A stretch of DNA of 64,000 nt from Cytophagales bacterium (GTDB taxonomy: Bacteria; Bacteroidota; Bacteroidia; Cytophagales; 172606-1), in assembly GCA_030446715.1 (NCBI GenBank), contig JAUJMU010000002.1:401854-465853 (forward strand), given 5' to 3'. Below are positions 19,591 through 28,387 of this stretch, in pieces. A program made the position numbers and the translations under genes. Numbering within the stretch: the first letter of the stretch is position 1; each line of letters opens with the position of its first letter. The notes under the pieces are model-generated. The model was given only the letters and a program-made list of their open reading frames with translations, was not told the DNA's origin and searched no databases.

Positions 19591-20097
19591 TTACCCATTC
19601 TGGGCGGTGAAGGTAAAGCGGTAACTCAGGTTTATATCTTCAAAAAAGTACTCAACCGTCAGGGTTGTTTCACTTAAGTTCCGGATAATAAAAGGCAGGG
19701 CAAACTGATCCGTCAGCAGAGGCACCACGAAGCTGACGGTGGCCGTGGCGTTTACCACCGACCAGCTGTCCTCCACGTACACATCCGGATCTTCGGGTCT
19801 GCATTTGCTGGCTCCCTCCTTCACTTCAAACGTTTTGACATCATTGTTGTAAAAAACGTAAAGATCATCGGCAATGCACGGATTGAATTGCTGCCGGACA
19901 TTGATCGGACCGGAATCTTCGCCGTCATCAATGATGCGGATGGTGGTCAGCCGCCACGATTTGCTTTGCTTACCCGCCAGCAGTCGGGAATAGGTATAGG
20001 GAATGGGCTTTACTTCCTCCGTACAGCCGCCAGACCCCAGCAGGGAGAGGATGGCCAGCACGGGAAGGATAAACCGGTATCTGTAAAATGCTTTCAT
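19591..20097 (-). CDS. Lipoprotein of the SusCD-protease unit, unknown function
   Basis: 168 residues with a lipoprotein signal (Cys25 after LLGSGG). The mature part has KQSKSWRLTTIRIIDDGED, CIADDLYVFYNNDVKTFEVKEG and SWSVVNATATVSFVVP, a pattern like other lipocalin-like lipoproteins of Bacteroidota (KSWxL, D...F..ng.f...G...C.p). It starts 16 bp after the gene at 20114 and is followed, after about 120 bp, by the protease gene at 17083. No enzyme motif is visible. Confidence 0.82.
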   Translation of the reverse strand: MKAFYRYRFILPVLAILSLLGSGGCTEEVKPIPYTYSRLLAGKQSKSWRLTTIRIIDDGEDSGPINVRQQFNPCIADDLYVFYNNDVKTFEVKEGASKCRPEDPDVYVEDSWSVVNATATVSFVVPLLTDQFALPFIIRNLSETTLTVEYFFEDINLSYRFTFTAQNG

Positions 20098-20113
20098 GCC
20101 TGGTATAAATTAA

Positions 20114-20986
20114 TCACCTTTCGGGGGTGTATTTGAGATTGAGAATAACGGTTGAATCCCGCCGGCTCCGGGTCAGTACTTTCAGCCTCAGGTTGAAGGT
20201 GATGCTCTGGTCGAGCGGATTGAAAAACCCGTCGCCGTCAATGGTATCCCTGGGAGCGGATAGCTGCGCCTCAATCTGCTTTGGAATGGTAATGGAGTTG
20301 TCGCCGTTGTCAATAAACGTAAGATCGGGCTTGATGGCATTAAAGGGAAAATAGGGGGAAACCCGCAGGTTCTGCAAATAAGGGTAAATCTCCAGATTCC
20401 AGTTGGAGAGGGTGTATTCCCGGCAATCGGTGCTGGTGATCGTAATTTCCTGATACGTCCGGGGCCGGGAAACGGCCAGGTTGACGGCCGAGTATGGTCC
20501 ACTCAGGAAGCATTCATCCTGAATGGTAAACCGCATCGTTTTGCCGATTTCTCCCGATCCGAAGCCGGTGCGCAGGCTGGCCGGCGCTACTTCCGTAATG
20601 GTAAACAGAATATCCTGCGATTCCAGGATATTGTTGGCGTTGTTGATCAGTTCCAGCCCGATATAGCCGAAACTCTGATTGGCCGGAATGACCATGGTGC
20701 CTTTTCTTCCCGTAAACCGGTAATCAATTCCCTCCCGGGCATTGCCGCCCACGGCATAGGTGATGGTGATGGGCATGGACAACTGCGGCCCGCCGTTGTG
20801 TACGGCAATCCGCAGCGGTCCCGTGTGGCTTTCCCTTACCGTCGTATCCGTGCGGGTAAACCGCACGAAATAAGGCCCTTCAAAAATGGTCTTCTCAGGT
20901 TCGCAGGAAAATACAGTTGCCAATAACAGCAGAAACACCAGCGTGTTTCCGGCAACCTGCTTTATGACCGGATAAAAATTCTTCAT
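20114..20986 (-). CDS. Calx-beta-like surface lipoprotein
   Basis: 290 residues. Lipoprotein signal with Cys28 (ATVFSC), then EPEKTIFEGPYFVRFTRTD. Residues of about 35-150 read like a Calx-beta domain: ITYAVGGNAREGIDYRF, KGTMVIPANQSFGYIGLELINNAN, ESQDILFTI. The second half (DECFLSGPYSAV to the end) is beta-rich and unassigned. Genes of this kind often follow a susCD pair in Bacteroidota. It lies 30 bp after susD 21017-22372. Confidence 0.82.
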   Translation of the reverse strand: MKNFYPVIKQVAGNTLVFLLLLATVFSCEPEKTIFEGPYFVRFTRTDTTVRESHTGPLRIAVHNGGPQLSMPITITYAVGGNAREGIDYRFTGRKGTMVIPANQSFGYIGLELINNANNILESQDILFTITEVAPASLRTGFGSGEIGKTMRFTIQDECFLSGPYSAVNLAVSRPRTYQEITITSTDCREYTLSNWNLEIYPYLQNLRVSPYFPFNAIKPDLTFIDNGDNSITIPKQIEAQLSAPRDTIDGDGFFNPLDQSITFNLRLKVLTRSRRDSTVILNLKYTPER

Positions 20987-21016
20987 CTATAATTCAACAT
21001 TCAACATTCAACATTT

Positions 21017-22372
21017 CTAATACCCCGGGTTCTGCGCGTTTCTCAGCGATGGGTTCCGCTGGGTTTCGCTCAGCGGAATCGGCCATACCTCGTAAGTGCT
21101 GCTCCAGTTGGGCGAAAAAGCAGATAAAACAGGCTGAGCCCGGCCCGTCCGCACCAGGTCGTACCAGCGGTGGCCTTCGTAGGCAAGTTCATACAACCGC
21201 TCCTGCTCAATCAGCGTCAGCATGGCGGCAGGTGTACCTACGCCGCTGACAAGGCCGGCCTTTGCCCGCGCCCGGAGCACGTTGATGTCTTCGGTGGCGC
21301 TGTTGGCCCCGGCTACCCGGCCGAGGTTAGCCCTTGCCTCCGCCCGGATCAGGTACATTTCGGCCAGCCGGAATATGTAAATATTGTTATTATCCTCGTC
21401 GCCGGTACCGTATTTGCGCACCGACCAGCCGTTGTCGGTACCGCCCTGCTGGCCGGGATTGAACCCAATCGTCCGGATCCGCTCTCCCGATTGGGCGGAA
21501 AGCAGGGCCAGAATGGCCTGATTGGATGGAATCACTTCCCGGCGGCCCACAAAGAGGTTATTGAGGCCGAAAGTGGCAGTACCCGGATCATCGGCAAGGG
21601 TATAGCCCATTTCAAAAATGGATTCAGCAGGGAAATCCCGCAGAACCACATCTTCAAAAGCCGGATCGAGCCGGTACTGTCCGGAGCCAATTACCTGCGA
21701 AGCATATTGCTCGGCGCTGGCCCACTCACGCTGGTAAAGAAAATAGCGGGCAAGGGCAGCCCGTACGGCATTTTTACCGGCAAAACCGGGGCCAGCCGGC
21801 CGTTCGGGCAGGTCGGCCAGTGCCGCAAGGTAATCTTCCAGCACGAAAGCCAGCACCTGCTCTTTTGTGCTGCGGCCAATGGTACGGTTGGCAGCTACAT
21901 TCGGAGTGGTTACCAGGGGAATGCCGCCGTAAGTGTGCGCCCCGATAAAATAAGCGTATCCCCGCAGGAAGCGGGCAGTAGCGGTTACCTCGCGGCGCTG
22001 CTGAGCCGGAACGCCGGCGATTCCGGGCAAACGGTCCAGAATAAAATTGGCCGAGTATGCTACATTGTAAATACTGCCCCAGAGTGCGGATACCGCCCCG
22101 TTGGAGGGCCGGATCTGCTTGGTGACCAGTTCGCGGAAAAGCGTAAAGGTGCCCCGGTGCAGCACCAGGTCAGCGGTAAAATCTCCCGCTACCACCACCG
22201 GCGCAGCCATGCCCCGGAAAGCATTGTAGAGCCCGATCTGCACGTTGGCTACGTCGGCGGGAGCGTTCAGGGCCACTTCATCTATCTCCAGATCAACCGG
22301 CTTCGGCTCAAGCACTTCCCGGCAAGAAACCGCCGGCAGCAGAAATATCAGTATCCAGAGTATCTTTTTCAT
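21017..22372 (-). CDS. SusD/RagB-family surface lipoprotein
   Basis: 451 residues, lipoprotein signal with Cys17 (PAVSC). Unlike the other SusD proteins here it belongs to the classical SusD/RagB group: YNVAYSANFILDRLPG, RFLRGYAYFIGAHTYGGIPLV in the N-terminal half and FRLAEMYLIRAEARANLGRV with a tail of RLYELAYEGHRWYDLVRTG in the C-terminal half. It follows susC 22384-25416 after 11 bp. Confidence 0.94.
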   Translation of the reverse strand: MKKILWILIFLLPAVSCREVLEPKPVDLEIDEVALNAPADVANVQIGLYNAFRGMAAPVVVAGDFTADLVLHRGTFTLFRELVTKQIRPSNGAVSALWGSIYNVAYSANFILDRLPGIAGVPAQQRREVTATARFLRGYAYFIGAHTYGGIPLVTTPNVAANRTIGRSTKEQVLAFVLEDYLAALADLPERPAGPGFAGKNAVRAALARYFLYQREWASAEQYASQVIGSGQYRLDPAFEDVVLRDFPAESIFEMGYTLADDPGTATFGLNNLFVGRREVIPSNQAILALLSAQSGERIRTIGFNPGQQGGTDNGWSVRKYGTGDEDNNNIYIFRLAEMYLIRAEARANLGRVAGANSATEDINVLRARAKAGLVSGVGTPAAMLTLIEQERLYELAYEGHRWYDLVRTGRAQPVLSAFSPNWSSTYEVWPIPLSETQRNPSLRNAQNPGY

Positions 22373-22383
22373 TGATCAGACCA

Positions 22384-25300
22384 TTAAAAACCTACCGTGA
22401 GTCCCAGGATGACCGTACGCACCTGCGGCAGGGTGAAAAAATCAATTCCCTGCGCCGTGGTGGAGCCGTCCAGCGTACTCACTTCCGGATCAGGACCTGA
22501 GTACCGGGTCAGGGTCCAGAGATTGGTGCCCGATGCGTACACCCGGATACTGCTTACTTTGTACCGGGTCAGCAAATCAGCGGGCAGATTGTACCCGAGG
22601 GTTAAATTCTTGAGCCGCAGGTAAGACCCGTCTTCCAGAAACCGGCTGCTCTGCTGGTTGTTATACGTATCGCCGGATACATAACGGGGCACGTGGGTGA
22701 TGTCACCGGGCCGGCGCCAGCGCTGGAGGGCTTCCCGCATCTGGTTGGTGTTCAGGTCTTCGCCCGCGTTAAGCAGGCCCGTCTTGCTCAGGTTCAGCAT
22801 CTCGTTTCCGTAAGAAAACTGAAAGAAGCCGCTCAGTTCAAAGCCCCGCCAGGAAACTTTATTGGTAATGCCGCCTATGAAGTCGGGCTGGGCGTTGCCG
22901 ATTACTTGGGCATCATCCGGGCCAATTACTCCGTCGCCGTTCAGGTCCTGGTAGATGGCATCGCCGGTGGCGGCATCCACGCCAAGGAACCGGAGGCCCC
23001 AGAAGGTGCCCAGCGGCTGGCTGGGTACCACCACGTTTGTAGAACCCACGCCGGTGGCATCGTATCCCCGGAAAAGGGGATCATCAGTAGCAAGGACTAC
23101 GACTGTATTAACGTTTCGGGATATGTTAAAATCTGTAGTCCATTTAACTGTCCTGTCAAGATTAACCGTTTTAACAGAGAGTTCCACACCCTGATTAGCA
23201 ATGTTGCCGATGTTGCCCTGCACGCTGCCAAAGCCGGTCGTCAGCGGAATGGGTTCCGCAAAGAGCAGTTTGCTGGTGTAATTGTCGTACACATCGGCCG
23301 TAAAGCTGAGTCGTCCGTTCCAGAAGGAAGCATCAAGCCCAATGTTGGCTTCCCGGGTACTTTCCCACTGCAACAGTGCATTACCCAGCCTGGACGGACC
23401 AGTACCTGATGACCCGTTGTAAGTGGCAGCTGAGAAAGTGCCGAGAAACTGGAACTCGGGAATGCCTTGGTTGCCGCTGAAACCATAACTGACCCGTAAT
23501 TTCAGATCATCCAGAAATCCGCTGAACCGTTCCATGAAAGGTTCAGATGAAATACGCCAGCCGGCCGACGCGGAGGGAAAAAAGCCGAACCGTCTGTTTT
23601 CACCAAAACGCGATGAACCGTCAGTGCGGGCTGTTAACCGTACCAGATACCTGTCACTGTAGCTGTAGTTAAAATCCCCGAAAACGGAAGCAAGTCCGCT
23701 CCGCAGCAGAAATGAACTCCCTGCATCCACGATACCGGCCGAAGTAATGTAGGTAAAGTCGTCACTCGGGAAAAGGCGGCCCTGCACGCTGGAGGTCCGG
23801 TCAATACGGGGAATTATCTCAGTTCCAGCCACACCAATCAGATTATGTTTATCACCGATAGTCCTAGAAAAAGTAAGGGTGTTCGTGTTGATAAAAATTG
23901 CGTACACACCAGTGCTGTATATTCCGTAACCTCTTCCCCCTACACTCGGAAGATAGCCTCCAATGGCCGTTGCCGAACTTTCAAACTGATCTTCAATTAC
24001 ATCGTTGAAGTCAGTACCAAGCTGGGCACGGAATTTAAGGGATGGGGTAATGTTATAGCTGGCATATAGATTTCCCAGAATCTTGGTGGCAAACGTCTGA
24101 AAGCGGGGCAGCAGTGCCTGCGCCACCGGATTGAAATTTGGAAAGCCAGCGTAGCCGGGTGCATCCGGGCCTATCAGTTTTCCCTGCTCATCGTAGGGTG
24201 CGTAATACGGCAAACTTTTAATGGCTCCCGAGTATACACCGTCCAGAAAGTTATCGCCCTTGACACGGTCATTGCGCAACCGGCTGATGGTGATGTTGGT
24301 ACCAAAAGCCAGTCTGGGGGTGGCGTTGTGGTCCAGATTCAATGTGCCGGAAAACCGCAGAAAACGGTTGTTCAGCTGCACACCTTCTTCATCGCGGAAA
24401 TTACCGCTCAGGTAAAATCTGGTGCGGTCCGTGCCTCCGGAAGCTGACACCTGATACTGCTGGTAAACGCCCCGCCGCAATATGGCATCTACCCAGTCGG
24501 TATCAACGGCGTCGGTCACGCCGGGAATCAGTCCCTGCCGGATCGGATCGTCGCCGGCATTGATGACTGCTTCCCGCTGTAGTTCCAGCAGTTCCCGGGA
24601 ATTGAGCAGATCGGGTTTCCTGATAATTTCCGTCAGGCCCCGTTCTACGTTGGCCGAGATACTGGTCCGGCCGCTTTTGCCGCGTTTTGTGGTAACCAGC
24701 ACAACGCCGTTGGCACCCCGGGAGCCGTAAATGGCCTTGGCGTTGGCATCTTTCAGGATTACGTAAGATTCAATGTCTTTGGGGTTGAGCATGGCGAGGG
24801 CGTTGTCGTTCTGCCCGCCGAATTCACGCAGGGCCAGTTGGCCATCCTCTACCGGCACCCCATCTACCACAAAAAGCGGCCGGTTGGAAGCCGAAATGGA
24901 GGTACTGCCCCGCACGCGGACCGAGATGCCGCCGCCCGGCGTACCCGATGACTGGGTAACCTGCACACCGGCTGCCTGCCCCTGCAGTGCCTGATCAATG
25001 CCAACAACCGGTATGTCTTTCACCCGGTCAGCCGAAACAGTGGTGATGGAACCAATCACATCCCGCGCCTGCTGGGTATTGTAGCCGGTCACCACTACCT
25101 GGTTGAGTTCGGTCACAAGCGCCGTCAGCTGCACGTTGATGGTGGTCTGGTTGCCGACCCTGACCTCGTAAGGCGCGAAACCGATAAAACTGAATACCAG
25201 CACCGCATCGGGTTCGGCCGAAATAGTATAATTACCTTCCACGTCTGCAAGGGCTCCCGTAGCGGAGCCCCTGACCAGAACGTTAACGCCCGGCAACGGC

Positions 25301-25416
25301 GAGTTGTCTTCAGACTGAGTAACTTTGCCCGTTACCGTTCGGCTCTGGGAATAGGCGGATCCGGTGAAGCCAGCCAATACAATAAGCGTGACAACCAGTG
25401 ATAAAAGTTTATGCAT
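22384..25416 (-). CDS. SusC/RagA TonB-dependent outer-membrane transporter
   Basis: 1010 residues: signal peptide ending AYSQ (about residue 24), beta-sandwich domain (GVNVLVRGSATGALADVEG), plug (VVVTGYNTQ, VRVRGSTSISAS, LFVVDGVPVED, ILKDANAKAIYGSRGANGVVLVTTKRG) and barrel ending LGLTVGF. The VVTGYxTQ plug start and ILKDANAxAIYGSRGANG segment are the common SusC form and differ from the KGPAAAxLYG form of the other four copies. It heads the five-gene unit susC-susD-lipoprotein-lipoprotein-protease. I found no clean promoter between it and the divergent methyltransferase gene. Confidence 0.95.
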   Translation of the reverse strand: MHKLLSLVVTLIVLAGFTGSAYSQSRTVTGKVTQSEDNSPLPGVNVLVRGSATGALADVEGNYTISAEPDAVLVFSFIGFAPYEVRVGNQTTINVQLTALVTELNQVVVTGYNTQQARDVIGSITTVSADRVKDIPVVGIDQALQGQAAGVQVTQSSGTPGGGISVRVRGSTSISASNRPLFVVDGVPVEDGQLALREFGGQNDNALAMLNPKDIESYVILKDANAKAIYGSRGANGVVLVTTKRGKSGRTSISANVERGLTEIIRKPDLLNSRELLELQREAVINAGDDPIRQGLIPGVTDAVDTDWVDAILRRGVYQQYQVSASGGTDRTRFYLSGNFRDEEGVQLNNRFLRFSGTLNLDHNATPRLAFGTNITISRLRNDRVKGDNFLDGVYSGAIKSLPYYAPYDEQGKLIGPDAPGYAGFPNFNPVAQALLPRFQTFATKILGNLYASYNITPSLKFRAQLGTDFNDVIEDQFESSATAIGGYLPSVGGRGYGIYSTGVYAIFINTNTLTFSRTIGDKHNLIGVAGTEIIPRIDRTSSVQGRLFPSDDFTYITSAGIVDAGSSFLLRSGLASVFGDFNYSYSDRYLVRLTARTDGSSRFGENRRFGFFPSASAGWRISSEPFMERFSGFLDDLKLRVSYGFSGNQGIPEFQFLGTFSAATYNGSSGTGPSRLGNALLQWESTREANIGLDASFWNGRLSFTADVYDNYTSKLLFAEPIPLTTGFGSVQGNIGNIANQGVELSVKTVNLDRTVKWTTDFNISRNVNTVVVLATDDPLFRGYDATGVGSTNVVVPSQPLGTFWGLRFLGVDAATGDAIYQDLNGDGVIGPDDAQVIGNAQPDFIGGITNKVSWRGFELSGFFQFSYGNEMLNLSKTGLLNAGEDLNTNQMREALQRWRRPGDITHVPRYVSGDTYNNQQSSRFLEDGSYLRLKNLTLGYNLPADLLTRYKVSSIRVYASGTNLWTLTRYSGPDPEVSTLDGSTTAQGIDFFTLPQVRTVILGLTVGF

Positions 25417-25634
25417 GCAGAGAGGAAATGGCTTTACTGAAATAATGTATGATCAGATCGTAATATAATGATATTTTTTTCTATTCTTTCCGCCCGATGT
25501 TGTACCAGAAACCGGCAGGGAGCAAATGTTGCGCAGGCACAAGAGCAGACCGCCACGGGGAAAGTAATGTAGATAACGATGAGAATACTACATTTTGTAA
25601 AGAAAAGTCAAGTTTTTAAGACAAATTCTCACAT

Positions 25635-26180
25635 TTGAAAAAACTATCCATGGATGAGCTGAACCGCCTGACGGTGGAGGCTTACCAGCAGGCCCCGAAG
25701 TTTCCGGTAGTGGTGCTGCTTGATGACATCCGGAGTGCCCACAATGTAGGCTCCGCTTTCCGGACCGCCGATGCCTTTCTGATTGAAAAGATTGTGCTTT
25801 GCGGCATTACGGGCCGGCCTCCCCACCGCGAGATTACCAAAACGGCCCTTGGAGCCGACGAATCCGTGGCGTGGGCGTATTACCCCACCGCTGCCGAAGC
25901 CGTGGCAGCTCTTCGCGGCCAGGGCTACCGGATCGTGGCCGTAGAACAGACCACCGGCAGCACGTCACTCCAGCAGATGGAATTTTCCGGCGATGACAGA
26001 TACTGCTTCATTTTCGGCAACGAAGTATTCGGCGTGAAAGAAGAACTGCTGGCCCTTGCCGACGCCTGCGTGGAAATTCCTCAGTTTGGCACCAAACACT
26101 CCCTGAATGTTTCGGTGACCATCGGCATTGTACTCTGGGAAGTAATAGTTAAACTAAAACTACTTCGCAAAGCCGTTTAG
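25635..26180 (+). CDS. TrmH/SpoU-family RNA methyltransferase
   Basis: 181 residues. SPOUT-fold motifs are clear: DDIRSAHNVGSAFRTADAF (motif 1 with the conserved N and R), FIFGNEVFGVKEELL (motif 2) and IPQFGTKHSLNVSVTIGIVLWE (motif 3, knot with the cofactor). These enzymes use S-adenosylmethionine to methylate a ribose 2'-OH in tRNA or rRNA; the target here is unknown. The start is probably the TTG at 25635, because the extra KKLS before MDELNRL resembles the N-terminus of relatives as I recall it; the first ATG is at 25650. Confidence 0.88.
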   Translation: MKKLSMDELNRLTVEAYQQAPKFPVVVLLDDIRSAHNVGSAFRTADAFLIEKIVLCGITGRPPHREITKTALGADESVAWAYYPTAAEAVAALRGQGYRIVAVEQTTGSTSLQQMEFSGDDRYCFIFGNEVFGVKEELLALADACVEIPQFGTKHSLNVSVTIGIVLWEVIVKLKLLRKAV

Positions 26181-26295
26181 CCTGCTGATTGTTAAAAGTT
26201 TATATTACTTCTCGTTAATAATGAGTTAACATTTGGATAATATAGCCGCACTGTGGTATATTCGGTCCGGATTTGAACCCATAACCCATTCAGCA

Positions 26296-26643
26296 ATGAC
26301 CGCCCAGAAAATATCCCGCAAAGAACTTGCCGCCAGAATCGCAGATAAAATACAGGAAGCTTTGGGAGAAGTAAACCCCACCGCCGCCGGCAAAGTCAAA
26401 AAATCAACTGTCAACGCGGCGGATAAACTGGCAAAAAAATTCGGCAGCAACATGAAAAAGGCCGAAAAGCGGGAGAAAGCCACTGGCCTGAAGGCGGAAA
26501 AGGAAGCAGGTAAGGCGAAGCGGGCAGCAAAAGAACTCATTGCAAAGGCTGAGAAAAAAGCAAAAGCTACTGCCGGCAAGATGGAAAAGACAGCCAGTCC
26601 TATGAAGAAGGACCTGGTGATCAGCGCCGGCGGCAAGGCTTAA
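26296..26643 (+). CDS. Lys/Ala-rich histone H1-like DNA-binding protein
   Basis: 115 residues from the ATG at 26296. The N-terminal 25 residues (MTAQKISRKELAARIADKI) look like a short folded or helical segment; the rest is rich in Lys and Ala with repeated AEKKAKAT, AGKAKRAAK and KMEKTAS-like elements and almost no hydrophobic residues. This is the composition of bacterial histone H1-like (Hc1-type) nucleoid proteins, so a DNA-binding role is inferred from composition only. It follows the methyltransferase gene by about 115 bp. Confidence 0.65.
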   Translation: MTAQKISRKELAARIADKIQEALGEVNPTAAGKVKKSTVNAADKLAKKFGSNMKKAEKREKATGLKAEKEAGKAKRAAKELIAKAEKKAKATAGKMEKTASPMKKDLVISAGGKA

Positions 26644-26792
26644 GCAAGACGGGAGACCGGAGCCCCAAACAGACTTTGTCCCGCCTGCTGCCCCGTTAAG
26701 CAGCTGCGCAACAGATTTTGAATTTTGAATTACGGAAGTTCAGATTACAGCCTGCTGCCCCGATCCTTTTCTACTTCACAAATTCTCCCTCA

Positions 26793-26970
26793 GAAACCCG
26801 GCCTCATGTCCGGGTTTCGGTTTCATACAGCAGGGCATTGCCCTGAACTTATTGTAAACCATGGATTACGTACCCGTGCAAGCGTGGACGCTTGCACCAG
26901 CAGGTAGTTTGTTTTTCAAAATTGCAGGCATAGACTCCTTGCTGGTTCAAGCGTCCACGCTTGAACCAGC
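26793..26970. repeat. Three hairpins in the gap 26644-27007, two sharing a core
   Basis: A hairpin at 26793-26818 has 9-bp arms. A perfect hairpin at 26876-26897 (arms GTGCAAGCG and CGCTTGCAC, loop TGGA) and another at 26941-26970 (13-bp arms, loop TCCA) share the core CAAGCG-TGGA-CGCTTG, the second being its reverse complement with longer arms. No gene is visible in this gap. They look like short palindromic intergenic repeats. Confidence 0.65.
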
Positions 26971-27007
26971 AAGGAAAAGCACGATGTTTCAACCCTTGAT
27001 TCACATC

Positions 27008-27517
27008 CTAAATATCCGTTGTAAACTTGTTCAGCCACGAGTTGAGCATCCAGACGGTCTTTTCGTGGCTGCCGATAAATTCCTCCAGCATGTTGGTGGT
27101 TCCGACATCCTCATTGCCATTCGCCGCTTCCCAGGCGTGGCGCAGTTTGGTAATGATCTTGTGATAATCCTGCACGGTAAACTTCACGATTTCCACGTCC
27201 TTGAAAATATTCTTTGCTTCTTCCATTCCGGAAATTGAAAGAAAATCGGTCATGGTGTGGTACGGTGTATAGCCCAGGGTAAGAATCCGCTCGGCGGCCA
27301 GGTCAATGTATTCCTTGGCCTGCTCATACAACTCTTCGTACTTCTGGTGCAGCTCGAAGAACCGGTGTCCCTTCACGTTCCAGTGAAAACCGCGGAGGTT
27401 CTGGTACAATACGTGGTAGGCAGCGAGTACTTCGTTCAGCGCATTGGCGGTAGACTCCACTTTATCGGCGTCTAATCCTATCTGATTGGTTTGTGCTTGA
27501 TCTTGTGCTACTTTCAT
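27008..27517 (-). CDS. dps: Dps-family ferritin-like DNA-protection protein
   Basis: 169 residues, the usual length for Dps. The ferroxidase-site segments are present: NLRGFHWNVKGHRFFELHQKYEELYEQ (His and Asp/Glu ligands of the inter-subunit site) and the second segment IDLAAERILTLG. Dps forms 12-subunit shells that oxidise and store iron and protect DNA under oxidative stress or starvation. It is divergent from haaO at 27802 and probably monocistronic. Confidence 0.92.
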   Translation of the reverse strand: MKVAQDQAQTNQIGLDADKVESTANALNEVLAAYHVLYQNLRGFHWNVKGHRFFELHQKYEELYEQAKEYIDLAAERILTLGYTPYHTMTDFLSISGMEEAKNIFKDVEIVKFTVQDYHKIITKLRHAWEAANGNEDVGTTNMLEEFIGSHEKTVWMLNSWLNKFTTDI

Positions 27518-27683
27518 ATAATAGATATTTGCCCTTTAGTACGTGTACCGGGCCAAAAAGTTGAATTTTTACAGGTTACCGGTAGTCTGACCGGGCTATT
27601 TCCGTTTCCGGAAACCGGATGCAGAAAAATATCTGAACCTTCAGGGCTTATTGTAAGTTTTACACAGTACTGAATAAATTATT

Positions 27684-27691
27684 TACCTTTG
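27684..27691 (+). promoter_or_regulatory. Possible -7 box of the kynurenine gene cluster
   Basis: TACCTTTG fits TAnnTTTG exactly and lies 110 bp before haaO, but no TTG is found at the right distance upstream. The rest of the gap 27518-27801 shows no gene. Confidence 0.3.
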
Positions 27692-27801
27692 GCGCCCCCG
27701 GAGCGGAGCAGATTTTAAGGCTGATTTTTAAATGCTCAATGCTGCAAAGCGGGCACCGCTCATTCAGAATTTAAAATTCAGCATTTAAAATTTCCAGAAG
27801 C

Positions 27802-28314
27802 ATGGCTGTTCAGCGACCTTTCAACTTACAGAACTGGATCGGAGAAAACCGGCACCTGCTCAAGCCGCCGGTCGGTAACCAGCAGGTATACAAGGGCAAT
27901 GATGATTTTATCGTGATGGTGGTCGGCGGGCCCAACTCCCGCAAGGATTTTCACATCGATGACGGCGAGGAGCTGTTTTACCAGCTGGAAGGCGAAATCG
28001 TGTTGAAAATTGTGGAAGACGGCCAGATCGTGGACATTCCCCTGAAGGCCGGCGATATGTTTCTGCTGCCGCCGAAAGTGCCCCACTCCCCCCGCCGTCC
28101 GGCCGGCTCCATTGGTTTGGTGGTGGAACGTTACCGCAAGCCCGGTGAACAGGACGGCTTTGTGTGGTTCTGCGAAAACTGCGGCAATAAGCTGCACGAA
28201 GAATTCATACCGGTATCCGACATTGTCACCCAGCTGCCCGTGGTCATGAACGGCTTTTTTGATTCGGTCGAAAAACGCACCTGCCGCCGCTGCGGCACGG
28301 TGATGGACAGATGA
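27802..28314 (+). CDS. haaO: 3-hydroxyanthranilate 3,4-dioxygenase
   Basis: 170 residues, a cupin. The iron ligands His51, Glu57 and His95 are at the positions known for the bacterial enzyme (FHIDDGEE and PHSPRRP), and the C-terminal rubredoxin-like metal site is present as CENC (124, 127) and CRRC (161, 164). The enzyme opens the ring of 3-hydroxyanthranilate to give the precursor of quinolinate in the kynurenine route from tryptophan to NAD. Two further genes of the route, kynU and kmo, follow on the same strand. Confidence 0.95.
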   Translation: MAVQRPFNLQNWIGENRHLLKPPVGNQQVYKGNDDFIVMVVGGPNSRKDFHIDDGEELFYQLEGEIVLKIVEDGQIVDIPLKAGDMFLLPPKVPHSPRRPAGSIGLVVERYRKPGEQDGFVWFCENCGNKLHEEFIPVSDIVTQLPVVMNGFFDSVEKRTCRRCGTVMDR

Positions 28315-28331
28315 CAGATATCAAATAGTAC

Positions 28332-28351
28332 AGACGCCATGCATGGCGTCT
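28332..28351. repeat. 20-bp perfect palindrome between haaO and kynU
   Basis: AGACGCCATGCATGGCGTCT reads the same on both strands. It lies in the 73-bp gap between the two genes. It may be an intergenic palindromic repeat or a binding site for a dimeric regulator; in RNA it would form a hairpin without a U-tract. Confidence 0.6.
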
Positions 28352-28387
28352 CTTCCCACTCACGACTTTTGCACTTACAACTTCTCT

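Noticed and set aside
21170-22375. 401-codon open frame on the plus strand opposite susD
   Set aside because: It is a mirror of the susD gene in a GC-rich region; the minus-strand protein has all SusD family segments and a lipoprotein signal, the plus frame has none.
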